Position numbers and translations under genes: made by a program. Shown here one piece after another: positions 1 to 10,614 of a DNA stretch of 64,000 nucleotides (positions are counted from its first letter, which is position 1; every line of letters begins with the position of its first letter). Location of the stretch: the NCBI GenBank assembly GCA_023053575.1, contig JAKZAP010000010.1, forward strand, positions 19,032,628 through 19,096,627. The letters run 5' to 3'. The stretch is from Branchinecta lynchi. Its lineage: Eukaryota; Arthropoda; Branchiopoda; Anostraca; Branchinectidae. The notes under the pieces were generated by a model. That model was not told the DNA's origin and made no database searches. It worked only from the letters and a program-made list of their open reading frames with translations.

Positions 1-20
1 AACGTTTTGGGATCCCAAAA
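1..20 (+). repeat. F1 element, right end only
   Basis: The window opens on the terminal GGGATCCC palindrome that closes the F1 copies at 5925, 31790, 47652 and 56525. The body of this copy lies outside the window. Confidence 0.6.
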
Positions 21-474
21 ATGGGATCTCTGAATGATGAATGTAAAATAATCAGGGTGTTTGAACTGCTGATTCATCAGAAGAGCCGGGACACATGAGG
101 GAGTCATAAAATAGCATGCCACTTTGTGAGCTGTTTTCCGAAGGGTCGTTGGGTTATTCTTGGGCTGCTTCCAGGAGCTGAAACTGGGACGTCTCTGCTG
201 TTTCTGATTGAGTGAGGAGAACATAGCGGGTTTAGCGACTGTGTATTTCGGCCGTGAAATCGTGATCTGCTTACGGATATGGATCCTATCGCAATCCAGA
301 AGAAAAAATTAAGGGTCGAAAGAAAAAAATGATATATGATGAAACTCCGCGAGGCTCGATCTTTTGGTGTGTACACTAAAAAGCATTTAAGTTATTCACA
401 AAATCCTGTGTGTGCTTATCGAATTTGCAGTAAACAATTTCAGTAGTCGACTTTAAAATTTAACGTTTCGAGTC

Positions 475-870
475 TACCAAATTTCCGGGTTTTGGCAAAT
501 TTCGGCAGGACTACTTGTCTGATAAGAAAATAAAGTTCAGAATTGATTCATCGCTTGCTCTTACCTCGATGCGAACCTCTAATCTACTTAAGAATGAATT
601 CTTTTTTTTTTTTTTACCAAATTTCCTGTTTTGGCCGGATTCCGGACGAACTACTTGTCCGGCGAGAAAATTGAGTTCAAAAACGAATTCAGCATGTCTC
701 CTCACCCGTACACGACTATTTCATTGGGTTTTAAACTTCCTGCCTTCAATTTTTGCCAAATTTCTGGTTTCGGCCGGATTCCGGGGGAACTACTGGTCCG
801 GCAAGAAACCCAGTTGGCTGTAATCTACGCTCGCGCCTTGATTCGCTCAAAGAAAAGCCTCGGGAAATAA
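475..870 (+). repeat. F1 core units, partial copy
   Basis: Three degenerate units of the F1 internal repeat. Each has the signature of a CCGGTTT-like stretch, a GGATTCCGG stretch, then GAACTACTTGTCCGGCGAG and an AGCATGTCTCCT tail. No F1 ends are attached. The small ORFs here simply read through the units. Confidence 0.7.
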
Positions 871-1074
871 AATGTCAGAAAAATGCGCTAGCAATGCTTG
901 CGCTTTCAAAGTATCACAACTGGTTCACACTGCTGCGATTTCGCTCAAGATTTTCCGTTATGCGTAATGCGACACAAATCTTGCGAGAAGCAACGCAAGG
1001 CTTATCGTTTTGTCTAATATGTCGATAACAGTTCGGTTTCTTAATAAAACTATCAGTTATCACATCACAACTAT

Positions 1075-1590
1075 CACACAAATTATCATGGGCCTTTAGG
1101 TATCACGAGAATGTATCTTTTGCTCAAAAGTACTTTTTTTACTTTGCAGTTAAGATACAGAATTTAAGGGAGATTTGTAAGCAAAATATTTGAGGCACAA
1201 ACAATCATGGGCCCTTGGGATCTTAAAAATGTATTGTTTCTTAGCACTTTGCGGTCAAGATTAGCACTTTAAGTAGGTTAGGAACTCACTTGTAAGCAAC
1301 ACCCTTGAGGCAAAAAAGATCATGGGACCCTGGGAATCGCGACAGTATATCTTTTAGTCAAAGTATTTTTTTTCACGTTGCACTTGAGATACGCACTTAA
1401 AGGGGGCCAAAAATGCATGTGCATCCATATACTTGAGCCACAAATGATAAAGGGCCCTTGGCAATCACAAAACTGTATCGTTTCTTCGAAAGTGTTTTAT
1501 TTTTTCACTTGACGGTTAAGATCGACATACGTGGGTTAGGAATTCATTTGTAAGTAGAGGTGCAAATGATCATGGGCCTGTAAAGTCTGT
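1075..1590 (+). repeat. degenerate tandem repeat, about 120-bp unit
   Basis: The anchor ATCATGGGCC recurs at about 1085, 1204, 1319, 1445 (altered) and 1568. Each is followed by similar AT-rich text ending in a TTGTAAGCA stretch and a GAGGCA stretch. This gives four to five diverged units with no coding potential. Confidence 0.7.
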
Positions 1591-2034
1591 CGTTGTTTCG
1601 GGCCTACTTGAATTTCTAGTGCCCTTAGATAAGGTTTCTTCCCTTGGGATATGTGTTTTCTTTATTGTCCATACTTTGGGACCAAGCTTGACGGACTAAT
1701 ATGTCCTGTTCCGGTCAACATCTGGGGATAGAGGAGCAGGGTCGAATTGCTAGTCCCGAGTCCCGAGTGTGAGAATGGTTCTTTTGAGTCGTTTTGTTAG
1801 TTAGTCCAGTGTCTACGTTCGCCACTTATACATGTATTAGTCCTTAGAACCAATATAGAACAATCGTCTACTAGTCTTGTGTACAACTAGTAACATTAAT
1901 GTGAACACTGTAAAGAGACGTAAACACCACACAGCAGTGTCCAGCAGTGTCCACAGGCCCTTGGACATTATGAAACTGCATCATTTAATAAAAAACGCGC
2001 CCTCTTGTCAATTATCATGTTTCATTGGGATCTG
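1591..2034. other. no recognisable feature
   Basis: Unique-looking AT-rich sequence. I saw no exon with plausible splice borders and no repeat except a weak echo of the preceding 120-bp unit near 1960. Confidence 0.5.
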
Positions 2035-2985
2035 ATCACCTGTTCAAAAGTTATGCATGACACAATGTTCCGTATTCCTCTTTCCTCCACTCCCCCCAAA
2101 GATGGCCGGTGACTATTTCCAAGTTAATCTGATCGGGTCCCTAATACGCCTGCCAAGTTTCATCGTTTCATCTCAACTCGCGATCACCGGAATTCCGGGA
2201 AACCCCTCCAACTCCCCCAAGTGCGTCGATCCTGTCAATTTCTGTAAAAAATATATATAAAACGTGTGCTTGTTCTTCTTACCAAATTTCATCCCGGTCC
2301 GTCCGCTCTTACCCTATATCGAGATTTCCGGTCCCCTCCTATCCCTCCCCCAGAGGTATCGAATCCGTTCCGGACATGAAGTGGGACATCCGAGACACAA
2401 GCTCTTTCCAACTGTCAAGTTTCATGCAGATCTGGTTCCCCGTTCGAAAGTCGTGCTTGCCTCAAAATTCCGGACTCCCCCTCTCCGCCACAATGTTCGG
2501 ATTGGGGAAACGACTGTTTTCAAGTCAATCTGATCCGAGTCCCTAGTACCTCTGCCAGGTTTCATCGTCATAGCGCATCTAGAAGTACCCTAACTCGCGA
2601 TCAGCGTAACCCCGGGAAACCCTCTCCAACTCCCCCAACAGTGCGCCGATCCGGTCAATTTCTATCAAAAATGTCTCTAAAACTTGTGCTTGTCCTTCTT
2701 GCCAAATTTCATCCCGCTCCTTTCACTCTAAGCCTGTCCCGAGATTTCCGTTCCCTCTCCTATCCCCCCCCCCCAAATTTATCAGATCCGGTTCGGAAAT
2801 GAAATGGGACATCCGAGACACGACCTCTTTCCAACTATCAAGTTTCATGCATTCCGTTGCCATTTACGTATGCCAATAGATGCCAGATTCCCCATCCCTC
2901 CGCTCCCCCCACGATGGTCGAATCAGGGAAATGACTATTTCCAGGTCAGTTTGGTCGGGTCGCTGATAAGCCTGAAAATCTGAAG
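2035..2985 (+). repeat. diverged F2-type units
   Basis: About three units relate to the 281-bp repeat of 14.4-16.4 kb on the other strand. Each has a CCAAGTTTCAT block, pyrimidine runs such as CTCCCCCAA, a GGATCCGGT-like block and a TGGGACATCCGAGACA block. The units are far less uniform than those in the intact arrays, so this is an old copy. Confidence 0.7.
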
Positions 2986-3214
2986 ACATATACTCTTTAT
3001 ACTCCATAGAGAGAATGCACCCTACCCGAGAAATCGGATATTGCTACACCATCATCACGGGATCAAAAAAGTTTAACACTGGGAGGTATAGGACTTTCAA
3101 CTTTGAAATTAAATTATCGGCGTTTGATCATCGTTCTGAGCCAGGGATTTGATGGAAATGTTAATTTGGCTATTCCTTAATCGTATAATTCTATTTTTGC
3201 AAAAGAGTTTCCAT

Positions 3215-3570
3215 GGAAGTAAGCCAGGCTTCACCTTCCAGGTTACCAAACGTCCGGGGCTTCCGCATAGTCAAGCCAACCCTTCCAGATTTTCATTTAT
3301 CAGATCCGGTTCGGAAATAAAATGGGACATCCGAGACAAGACCTCTTTCCAACTATCAAGTTTCATGCAGATCCTTCCAGATTTTCATAATAATGATGAC
3401 ATCAGTTTTGCTATTCTTCAGCATTTACTGCATGTTCCCTTCGCATTTCAAATATCTTTTGCATCCCAGTCACAACTGTCAATCACTTTCCCTTTCCTTC
3501 CTACATTTGCATATTTTGTTCTGTCTCTGGAGTGGATTGCCTCTATTCGTTGTGTTGGCTACAATCTCTC
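3215..3570 (+). mobile_element. MITE carrying an inserted F2 fragment
   Basis: Homologous, in opposite orientation, to 42250-42660. Both contain AGCCAGGCTTCACC, then GGGGCTTCCGCATAGTC, then CCTTCCAGATTTTCAT, and end in a TGCATATTTTGTTCTGTCTC-like stretch. The copy here is split by 76 bp (3297-3372) of F2 sequence flanked by a 16-bp direct repeat that occurs once in the other copy. Confidence 0.7.
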
Positions 3571-4029
3571 TATCATTCACAATATTTGAAACTTCCGCCT
3601 TCGTTCTTGGTTAACTTGAAACAACTAACAATTTCTCCCGTCGTTGAAAGTCAACTTTTTGTCAACCTTCAGGTCGACTTTGATAAATCGAACGCTCCCA
3701 GTTAGCCGAGAATCGCAAATAAAACGACTGACTGACGATCTCAGTTAACTTGAAAAGTGAATCGAACGTTCAGTGCCATATACGAATGTCCCATAAATCC
3801 CCATGGGATAATTCAAGACTTCTAGTCTCGGGTCAGATTTCTGTTTTCCGGTCATGTCTCACCCGCCTTCACGCCTTTTGGGACACGGTGAGCGGGACAC
3901 GGGAGCCACAACCATGCGACCCGCGCGGTTAAGCTGTGCCCGCGTTTGAGGACTTTGAGCATATGTTTGAGCAGTGTGGTTGCTTGGTCGCAGAACAAGA
4001 CAGGATAAACATTATTTGATTTTCTTCAG

Positions 4030-4113
4030 TAGGTGCGGAAAAAGTAAAAATGTCCGAGCGGAAATCTGAATATGTGGTGTCTTTTTTCAGTGGAGAAGAG
4101 CAGCCGGTAGTCG
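4030..4113 (+). CDS. exon a (first seen coding exon)
   Basis: The acceptor is TTTTCTTCAG before 4030 and the donor is GTATGT at 4114. The frame is open across the whole exon, with ATG at 4050 preceded by AAAA. It encodes a short acidic/hydrophobic segment (SEYVVSFFSGEEQ). The 84-bp exon starts and ends in phase 1. A 5' UTR intron ending at 4029 is an alternative to an upstream coding exon. Confidence 0.55.
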
Positions 4114-7100
4114 GTATGTACGCTTTATAAACTAGATCGATGAGAAACTACTTAGCTGTTTGTTTTGAATCTGTATTTTAGTGCGCTTAGCCTAGTATTA
4201 GTATTAGGATACTAAACCTGGAACTGGTCGCACAAATAAACCAACCACTGTTGATTCTTTTTTCGAAGTCGTAACTTATTTAAGGTATTAACTGATTCCA
4301 AGCAATAGTTGCGTTTTTGTTCGGCTTTTGCCTTTCTCTTTTCGGCTTTAGCTTTTAGCCTTTTTCAGGCCTTTTTTAACAGTCTCGCGTTTTTGTAAAT
4401 CACCGTTACTACTAAGGCCTTTTCGCTTTTCTTGGATAAAAACGCAAATTTGACAAATACCATTTTACTTGTATTTTATTTGTACTGCAAATTTTTAATC
4501 TTTAAAATCTGACACAGTCTCCAAATACTGATTATCACTTTGAGTCAAATCCATCTTGATTGGATTTTTGGGTAAAGTCAAAAAAGTCGCGAGGCAAAAA
4601 GCCAAAAGGAGAGCGCAACTTGGTCACCTACCAAGTTTGCCTTTTTGCAAAAAGCCGAGAGAAAAGGCGAAAGTCGGCGTTTGCCTTTTTGACAAAAACG
4701 GGAAATTGTCAAACAGTGCTTAGGACCATTTTACGAAAACACAAAAAAAGTAAAAAGCCGTCGAAAAGTCGAACAAAAACGCAACTAATTGCTGACTCTT
4801 CCTGGTACAGGACATAATCCCTGGTATAAGACTTGTTAAATAAACAAGACCAAAGGTTTCGATGGGATCACAAAAATTTAATATTTGACCCAGACAACTA
4901 GGTCTTGTCTACGCCAGATCCAGTCTTCGCCAGGCGATACATCTGAGAAAATCAAGTTCAGATATACCTGTACAAGCCATATCTGTTTTGACGATACTGA
5001 TCGAAGCTTCCTGCTTTACTTCTACCAAATTTCCGGTTTTGGCTGAATTCCGAGCGAACTACTTGTCCAGCCAAAAAAGATAGTTTAGAAAAGAATTCAG
5101 CGCATCTCCTTATCCCTATAAAGAACATCTAATCAACATCAAATAAAACTTTAACTTATAAACAAATCCGATTTCAACCGGATTTTGGACGAACTATATG
5201 TCCGGGTAAAAAATGATTGTCACATACAGATTCATCGTCTCTTCCTACCCTCAAATCTGCCATCTAATCACCTTCAAATACAAATTTTACTTTGGACAAA
5301 TTTTCCGGTTTCAGCCGGATTCCGGGCGAACTACTTGTCCGGCAAGAAAATGGTTTTCACCATCGTGTTTAGCATGTCTTCTCCCTAAATCGAATATCTA
5401 ATCAACTTCAAATAAAACTTATGCTTTTAACAAATTTTCCGGTTTCGCCCGGATTCCGGGCTAACTACTAGTCTGGCGATAAAATTGTTTTCACCATCGT
5501 GTTCAGCATATCTTCTTACCCAAAAACCGAACATCTAATCAACTTCAAATAAAACTTTTACTTATAACAAACTTTCCGGTTTTGGGCGGATTCCAGGCGA
5601 ACTACTTGTCCGGCGAGAAAATGGTTTCCACCATCGTGCTCAGCATGTCTTCTTACCCCATAATCGACTATCACATTAGCTGTTTCAAAATATTTTGTTT
5701 CCCCCTTAATCTTAACCCCCTTCCCCACCCCTAAATGTAGGGCTACAGAGCCCATCTACGAACTAGACCTTACTCTCGACCCAAAGAATCCTCACACCAA
5801 GTTTCATCAAAATATCTCATTCCCTTCGAGAGTTATCATGCTCACAGATCGACGGACTGACGGACAGACGGACAACTTTTGCGATGTGGTAGGTATCCGT
5901 CACTAACGTTTTGGGATCCCAGAAACTGTAAAGATTGCTCTAGGGTTGGTTATTGTTATGGTACCCTAGTCAGGGCTATGAATAAGAATCGCAAGATTGA
6001 ATAAAGCTATAACTGTAAGGGTTGCACTAGGGGTTGATTACTGGTTTGGCACCCTCGTAAGGGTTCCAAGTGAGGATCTGGTTTCTAGCACAAAATTAGT
6101 CTAGCAAATAATTTTTTTTTTTTGGGGGGGGGAGTGAGGCGAAGTACCAGAGCCTTCTCTTGCAGTGTGTATTCTTATAGTTGATTTTAGATAGATCAAA
6201 ACAAGCTTTCGAGTGATACCCTAAAAATATTGTATACTTAGAAATCATAGGATTTATTAAATCTAAAAGTGTAAAGATTGCTTTAGGGGTTGGTTACTTT
6301 TATGATAATCTAGTAAGGGTTCTGAATGAGAGTCTGATCTTCTAGCACAAAAGCATTGGGTCGTGCCGTCCAAGAGAAGTACACTTGAATCTAGCATTCA
6401 AAAACGAGATCTTGTCAACTGCTATTGGCCGAACCAGTACAAAAACGGACTTCCACCGTCTCAGTTTATGAACAGATACTTCGACGCGAATGGCCAGAAT
6501 TCGAGGACAAGCGTTTGCTCCGTTGCCTGTGTGTGTGGTAAGCTATCTTGGACAATAGTTATTAGAAATCCTTTTCCTGTAACCAAATGGAATATTTTGC
6601 GTCAGAGTGTTCGACCCCTCCCCCCCAAAAAAAATAATCGTTGCGTATATGGTTTAAACTCTGATCTATGTTCTTGTCTTACTGTTTGGTATGGATTAGG
6701 TCTGACCAGCAAGGACCCCCCTCCAAAAAAATAACCTGATAGAGATAAATGCTGATCTAACTCTGGTATGTTGTCAGTGCTGCTAGTTTGGTCCCTATTC
6801 GCTAAAAAAACGAATAACTATGTTTGAAATTTCGCTTCCGAGTGAGGATTTCCGTGAATGGGAAAGGTTTTCAGACAATGTTCTGTTTGTGCTGATTGGA
6901 AAGTATTTTGGCCGATTTGCGTGGTCAATTTCCTTTTTGTGTTCTACGAGTGTGTATCCGACCATTCTTTCTGTCCTGTCCTTGCCTGAAAAGGTTCCGA
7001 GTTGAGAATTTGCTTGCGTGTGACGCAGAAAATCAATCTTTCAGGAACGTATACCGAGGCAAACAGATGCCTAGCAGTTATCAAAAGAACTTTTGCCAAC

Positions 7101-9591
7101 TTTGAAGAAATTTGCGAAGCGGACATTTGTCAGTTCTGGAAGGAACAGGCACCAGGGAAGACCCCGCTGAAACTGGTGTTCCCTCAGACTTGCGCCGCGT
7201 CTGGCTCTGTCCCAAAACAGAATTTGATGACTGACTTCGCTTCAAGCCCGAAACAGGTAACCTACGACTTCGTAAATTAGTCTGACCGTCCGTCAGTCTC
7301 TAAGCACTATAACTCTTGAATGTTTTGAGATATTTTGTTCAAATTTGATGTGGGGATCCGTTATATCAAATACGCTTAAAGTTCGCAGACAAGCATTGTA
7401 GACCTATATTTACGGGTGGCGAGGGTGTTTCAAATTAAGTGGCGAAAAATTTACCGGATGAAGAAATCCAATTAATTCCCTCCTTGGGGATCCCATCGAA
7501 ACTTTTGGTCTTGTGCCTACTACCGTTGGGATTTTTGAGCAAAATTTTTTGTCCTGATCAGGAATCGAACACTCGATATTTGAAATTTTGAAAGCCTTAA
7601 ATTAACGTTAAAGGTGACGTCAAGAGTTCGAATTTTTATACATAGGCCTATGCGTGAATTGTCGGTATAATTATATGGATTATCGGGCATTAAAAACGAA
7701 AAAGGAAGGACTGAATGCTAATTCAGACAGTTCTTGTCACCAGCTTTAAAGACATACGCCATCAGAGACTTCCCCAGCAAAATTTTTTTTTGTCAGGTAA
7801 ACAAAAACGGACATATCCTGTTCAGCTACTTATTGTGAAATGTAAGTAGAGCAAAAAATCGCTGCTTTGATCACAGATATCTGAAATTCACGCCAACGAG
7901 TCCCACTAAAGGTATCAGACCGATCGGCAAGCCATCTATGTGGTTTACAAGGACATGCTTTTTGTTCGGTAATCGCAGCGACTTTCATTTGATTATAAGC
8001 TAAAAGTCAAGTACAAAATAGCTGAAAGTTAAAAAATGATGCCACGTGTGCTTTAACTATTTATGATCTATAGATTACAAACGCCTTTTTTTTCTGGTCA
8101 ACTCCTTTATGGAAACGCCGGCTTTTCCTGTGCTTATGGATTAAGCTCGCAAATACTTCGCAAGTACCGAACTCGCGGGACCACTAGAACTTTGGATCCC
8201 CCCCCCCCCGCCCAACTCCCCACAGTGAGCGGATCCGGTCTGGTTATGTCAATCACGTATCTAGGACTTGTGCTTCTTGTTTCCACCAAGTTTCATTCCG
8301 ATCTCTCCACTCTTAAGCGTTTCCCAAGATTTCCGGTTCCCCTACAACTTCCCACAATGTCACCGGATCCGGCCCGGATTTAAAATGGGAAGTCTGAGAC
8401 ACGAGATCTTTCTATATACCAAGTATCATGAAGATCTGATCACCCGTTCGTAAGTTAAAAATACCTCATTTTTCCGGATTCCCCCTCCCTCCAGTCCTCC
8501 CCAGATGGTCGGATCGGGGAAGCGACTATTTCTAATTTAATCTGACCGGGTTCTTTGTGTGCCAAGTTTCATCGTCCTAGCTTCAGTCATGTAGTTATAT
8601 GACTAATGATTTATCTTTTTTTCACAGAATTCATCCAGAAAGTGGACCCACAAATCAATATGGACCTCAAAGACTTCAGGAAAGCTTTATCGACGAAGCT
8701 AAGCAATCGAGGGCGAACCAAAAAGGTCAGTATTTTCGGGTCGGGAGGTGCGGGCTAGTAATCTTGTATGGGAAACACTTACATCATAACTCAAGGGAGT
8801 TTTGACAAAGGGGTTGGAAGGGAAGATACGATCATTTCTTAAACAGGAGTAAGTTAAAATCCCGCCTGAGGGGTACTCTTGTTTTTCACTTCCCAAGCTA
8901 AATCATAATCCCTTCCTCTTCCGTTCAGACACTCCTAGATTATCCTTATGCAAAATAATCTCCGCCTGTTTAACAAAGACATTCGAGTCTCATATTTTAC
9001 ATCTACCAGACGACGTCTGGTCTAAGATTTTAATTTTCGTTTCATCACGGTTTCTAGTATACCCATGGCTTCGCAGTATCGAACAATTGACGTAAAAGTA
9101 ATGGGAGAAATAGTAGATCCATATTAGGAGCACTACATTTTCTTTAATGAATTTCTCTAATTCGATCCTTGTAGGACAAGCAAGGATGCAAAAGCAATAT
9201 TTTGTCTGAAAATGAATGGAGTACTAGACTGTATTCCTTCCACTCTCCAATCTAGACGTTATTGCTACGGCAAATCTCCTAGTGTCGCAACAACATAGAG
9301 TTCAATGTCTTGCAGTTACTTCTTAGCACTCGTGCGAAACTTGGATGTGCCATGCCCCCCCACTGCGACTTCCGGCTTCAGTACAAGGCATACGGTTAGA
9401 TGCAGTTTTCCAGAGTATCAAGGGCATAATTAGTATGTGACTAATTGTATAGTATCTTTCAGGCCGCACCACCTATCGCCACACCACCTATCGCCACACC
9501 ACCTATCGCCGCACCACCTATCGCTGCACCACCTATCGCCGCACCACCTACCAACATCTCACCGGCAACCAGCGACCCTGAACCATGCTAA
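4030..9591 (+). CDS. six-exon gene, uncharacterised protein with W/CYWP/TYTEA N-terminal module and APPIA repeat C-terminus
   Basis: Predicted exons are 4030-4113, 6346-6537, 7045-7256, 7727-7796, 8628-8725 and 9463-9591. Every border is AG/GT and all five junction phases agree (1,1,0,1,0), which is hard to get by chance. From the ATG at 4050 the product is 254 residues. The first half has a conserved-looking pattern: hydrophobic strand, KHW, a basic linker, CYWPNQY, then TYTEANRCL and FANFEE. From memory this resembles the N-terminal module of poorly described metazoan proteins, some with DUF4806. The tail is a lysine/arginine-rich segment, then five PPIA repeats ending in a stop. If 4030 is a true acceptor there is at least one upstream exon, and the ATG may be internal. 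Function is unknown. Introns hold a foldback MITE and F1/F2 sequence. Confidence 0.6.
4301..4792. mobile_element. foldback MITE in intron of gene 1
   Basis: The left end AGCAATAGTTGCGTTTTTGT is mirrored at the right end near 4770-4792 with one extra base. The interior is also loosely self-complementary (GGCTTTT/AAAAGCC runs). The terminal TAGTTGCGTTTTT is shared with the element at 49955-50410. The 85-codon ORF inside is incidental. Confidence 0.7.
4844..5925 (+). mobile_element. F1 element, full-length copy A
   Basis: Starts ACAAGACCAAAGGTTTCGAT and ends with the GGGATCCC palindrome. The body has about four units of a roughly 135-bp repeat (starts near 5301, 5435 and 5572). A tail follows with TTTCATCAAAATATCTCATT, then CGGACAGACGG runs. 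No coding capacity; non-autonomous. It sits in the intron between exons a and b of gene 1. Confidence 0.8.
5926..6345 (+). repeat. three diverged copies of a roughly 90-bp repeat
   Basis: Copies at about 5926-6000, 6015-6105 and 6270-6350 share TGTAAAGATTGC-like starts, TAGGGGTTGGTTACT, a TAGTAAGGGTTC block and TCTAGCACAAAA. A T9G9 homopolymer run lies at 6112-6132. The last copy runs into the acceptor of exon b. Confidence 0.6.
6346..6537 (+). CDS. exon b of gene 1
   Basis: The acceptor is CTGATCTTCTAG and the donor is GTAAGC. The exon is 192 bp, phase 1 to phase 1, and encodes KHWVVPSKRS, then CYWPNQYKNG, and ends in a cysteine-rich stretch. A second open frame ending at the same donor looks protein-like but is out of phase with exon c, so it was not chosen. 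Confidence 0.5.
7045..7256 (+). CDS. exon c of gene 1
   Basis: The acceptor is ATCAATCTTTCAG and the donor GTAACC follows AAACAG. Only one frame is open, and it needs one base carried over from exon b, which exon b supplies. It encodes TYTEANRCLAVIKRTFANFE, then an acidic segment and PGKTPLKLVFPQ. Confidence 0.65.
7270..7515 (-). repeat. F1 element, short truncated copy
   Basis: Reverse orientation. CCGTCCGTCAGTC and a TTGAGATATTTTG block lie at the left, and the F1 left-end sequence (GGGATCCCATCGAAAC, then TTTGGTCTTGT) closes it at about 7515. Core units are almost absent. Confidence 0.65.
7727..7796 (+). CDS. exon d of gene 1
   Basis: This 70-bp exon lies between ACTGAATGCTAATTCAG, which contains a good CTAAT branch-point-like motif, and the donor GTAAAC. 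It enters in phase 0 from exon c and leaves one base for exon e. It encodes TVLVTSFKDIRHQRLPQQ and then a hydrophobic end. It is short, so it depends on the phase argument. Confidence 0.45.
8205..8580 (+). repeat. diverged F2-type unit
   Basis: Reads as one and a bit copies of the 281-bp unit (reverse complement of the 14.4-kb array). In order it has GGATCCGGTCTGGTTATGTC, an ACCAAGTTTCAT block, GATTTCCGGTTCCCC, ATCACCCGTTCG and CGGATTCCCCCTCCCTCC. It lies in the last-but-one intron region of gene 1. Confidence 0.75.
8628..8725 (+). CDS. exon e of gene 1
   Basis: The acceptor is TCTTTTTTTCACAG and the donor is GTCAGT. In the frame set by exon d it encodes FIQKVDPQINMDLKDFRKAL, then a basic end (STKLSNRGRTKK), and finishes in phase 0. 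The other open frame seen here does not continue into exon f. Confidence 0.6.
9463..9550 (+). repeat. coding minisatellite, 15-bp unit
   Basis: About six copies of a 15-bp unit, consensus GCACCACCTATCGCC, with A/G changes at the first base (ACA/GCA). The unit length keeps frame and gives APPIA/TPPIA repeats. Confidence 0.85.
9463..9591 (+). CDS. exon f (last) of gene 1
   Basis: The acceptor is GTATAGTATCTTTCAG. The exon reads AAPPIATPPIATPPIAAPPI and onward, then TNISPATSDPEPC and a TAA at 9589. It is low-complexity, proline/alanine-rich and probably disordered. Confidence 0.65.
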   Translation, partial: AAPPIATPPIATPPIAAPPIAAPPIAAPPTNISPATSDPEPC

Positions 9592-9791
9592 GTGGCTACC
9601 TGGTTAAAGCAGTAGTGCCAGTCAATGTAGAGAGATTCCACCCTATCCAAAGAAAACGGCTATTTCTTCAAGACCATCAAGGACGTATAACAAATGATCT
9701 AACATTCGAAGATATAGGATTTTGGACTTCCAAGACTGGATTATCGGCGTTTGGTAACTATTATGAACCTGTATATTGCTATAAACGTTAA
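9585..9791 (+). other. ORF of 68 codons overlapping the gene 1 stop
   Basis: Starts at an ATG that overlaps the TAA of gene 1 in another frame and reads through 207 bp, including FEDIGFWTSKTGLSAFGNYY. The composition is protein-like, but part (9710-9760) resembles a stretch at 3090-3135. It could be 3' UTR, a repeat, or an alternative 3' reading frame. Confidence 0.2.
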
Positions 9792-10512
9792 GTTGACTCT
9801 TTCTTGTTTGTACAATCCCATTTTTGTAAGATAGTCTTATTAGAAATGAGAGCTTGAAGTCTTGTAAGGTTTTAACACAAAAACGAAGTCTCGCATGCTA
9901 TAGGTCGGTTGTGACGCTTCGGGCAAACACCAACCAATAGAATGAAATATCCGTTTTTGGAGAACAAGTTTGAAGCCTTCAAGCTCGCATTTCTGGTGAA
10001 ACTTCTCTACAAAAATGCGATTTTGCAATCAGAAAAGAGTCAGAATAACTTTTTCGGCCATCTACAGGCTCAGAACAGTTACCAACCCCGATAATACAGT
10101 CTCAAAGTCTAAAGTACTATACGATACGACAACAAACTTAAATTATTTTGTTTATGACCCTTTCCGTTTTCGTCGGATAGGCTGCAATATCTCTATGTGT
10201 ATTCATTATTGGTCTCCACTCCCGTTATGTTCAGTTGCTACAATAATCATTTTCGCATAGATCATTTTTGCATTCAGTTACTAAAATTATCACTCTCGCA
10301 TAATCTATATCAAACTGGAATCAAGTCAGTCCTTACAACTGCCGTGCACATTTTTGAAGAAACAAATCTTGTCGTGTCAGAAATCGAATTCTCGAGATTA
10401 AAGAACCCGGAAGCCAATGACATCAAAAGTCCTAGAACGCTCTTTGGAAAGCCATATGCTTGAACTGACTGTATTTTTTTTCTTATTCTCTGTGTCATTT
10501 TTACCATCTGTA
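9792..10512. other. no supported gene
   Basis: AT-rich sequence with short ORFs on both strands (for example 10197-10463 on +) and no convincing splice signals or repeats. It may include the 3' UTR of gene 1. Confidence 0.4.
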
Positions 10513-10545
10513 ATATATATACATATATATATATATATATAACGA
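10513..10545. repeat. (TA)n microsatellite
   Basis: A run of alternating AT with single C interruptions. More AT-only text follows at 10738-10800. Confidence 0.9.
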
Positions 10546-10614
10546 TATATTCTCGTTCAGACTAGCTTGATATTTGCTGTATTTATGTGTCTTTTTCTGT
10601 TTTACATTGCGTTG

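Noticed and set aside
6401..6537. Alternative frame of exon b (VYEQILRREWPEFEDKRLLR)
   Set aside because: It looks protein-like but leaves two bases at the donor, incompatible with the only open frame of exon c.
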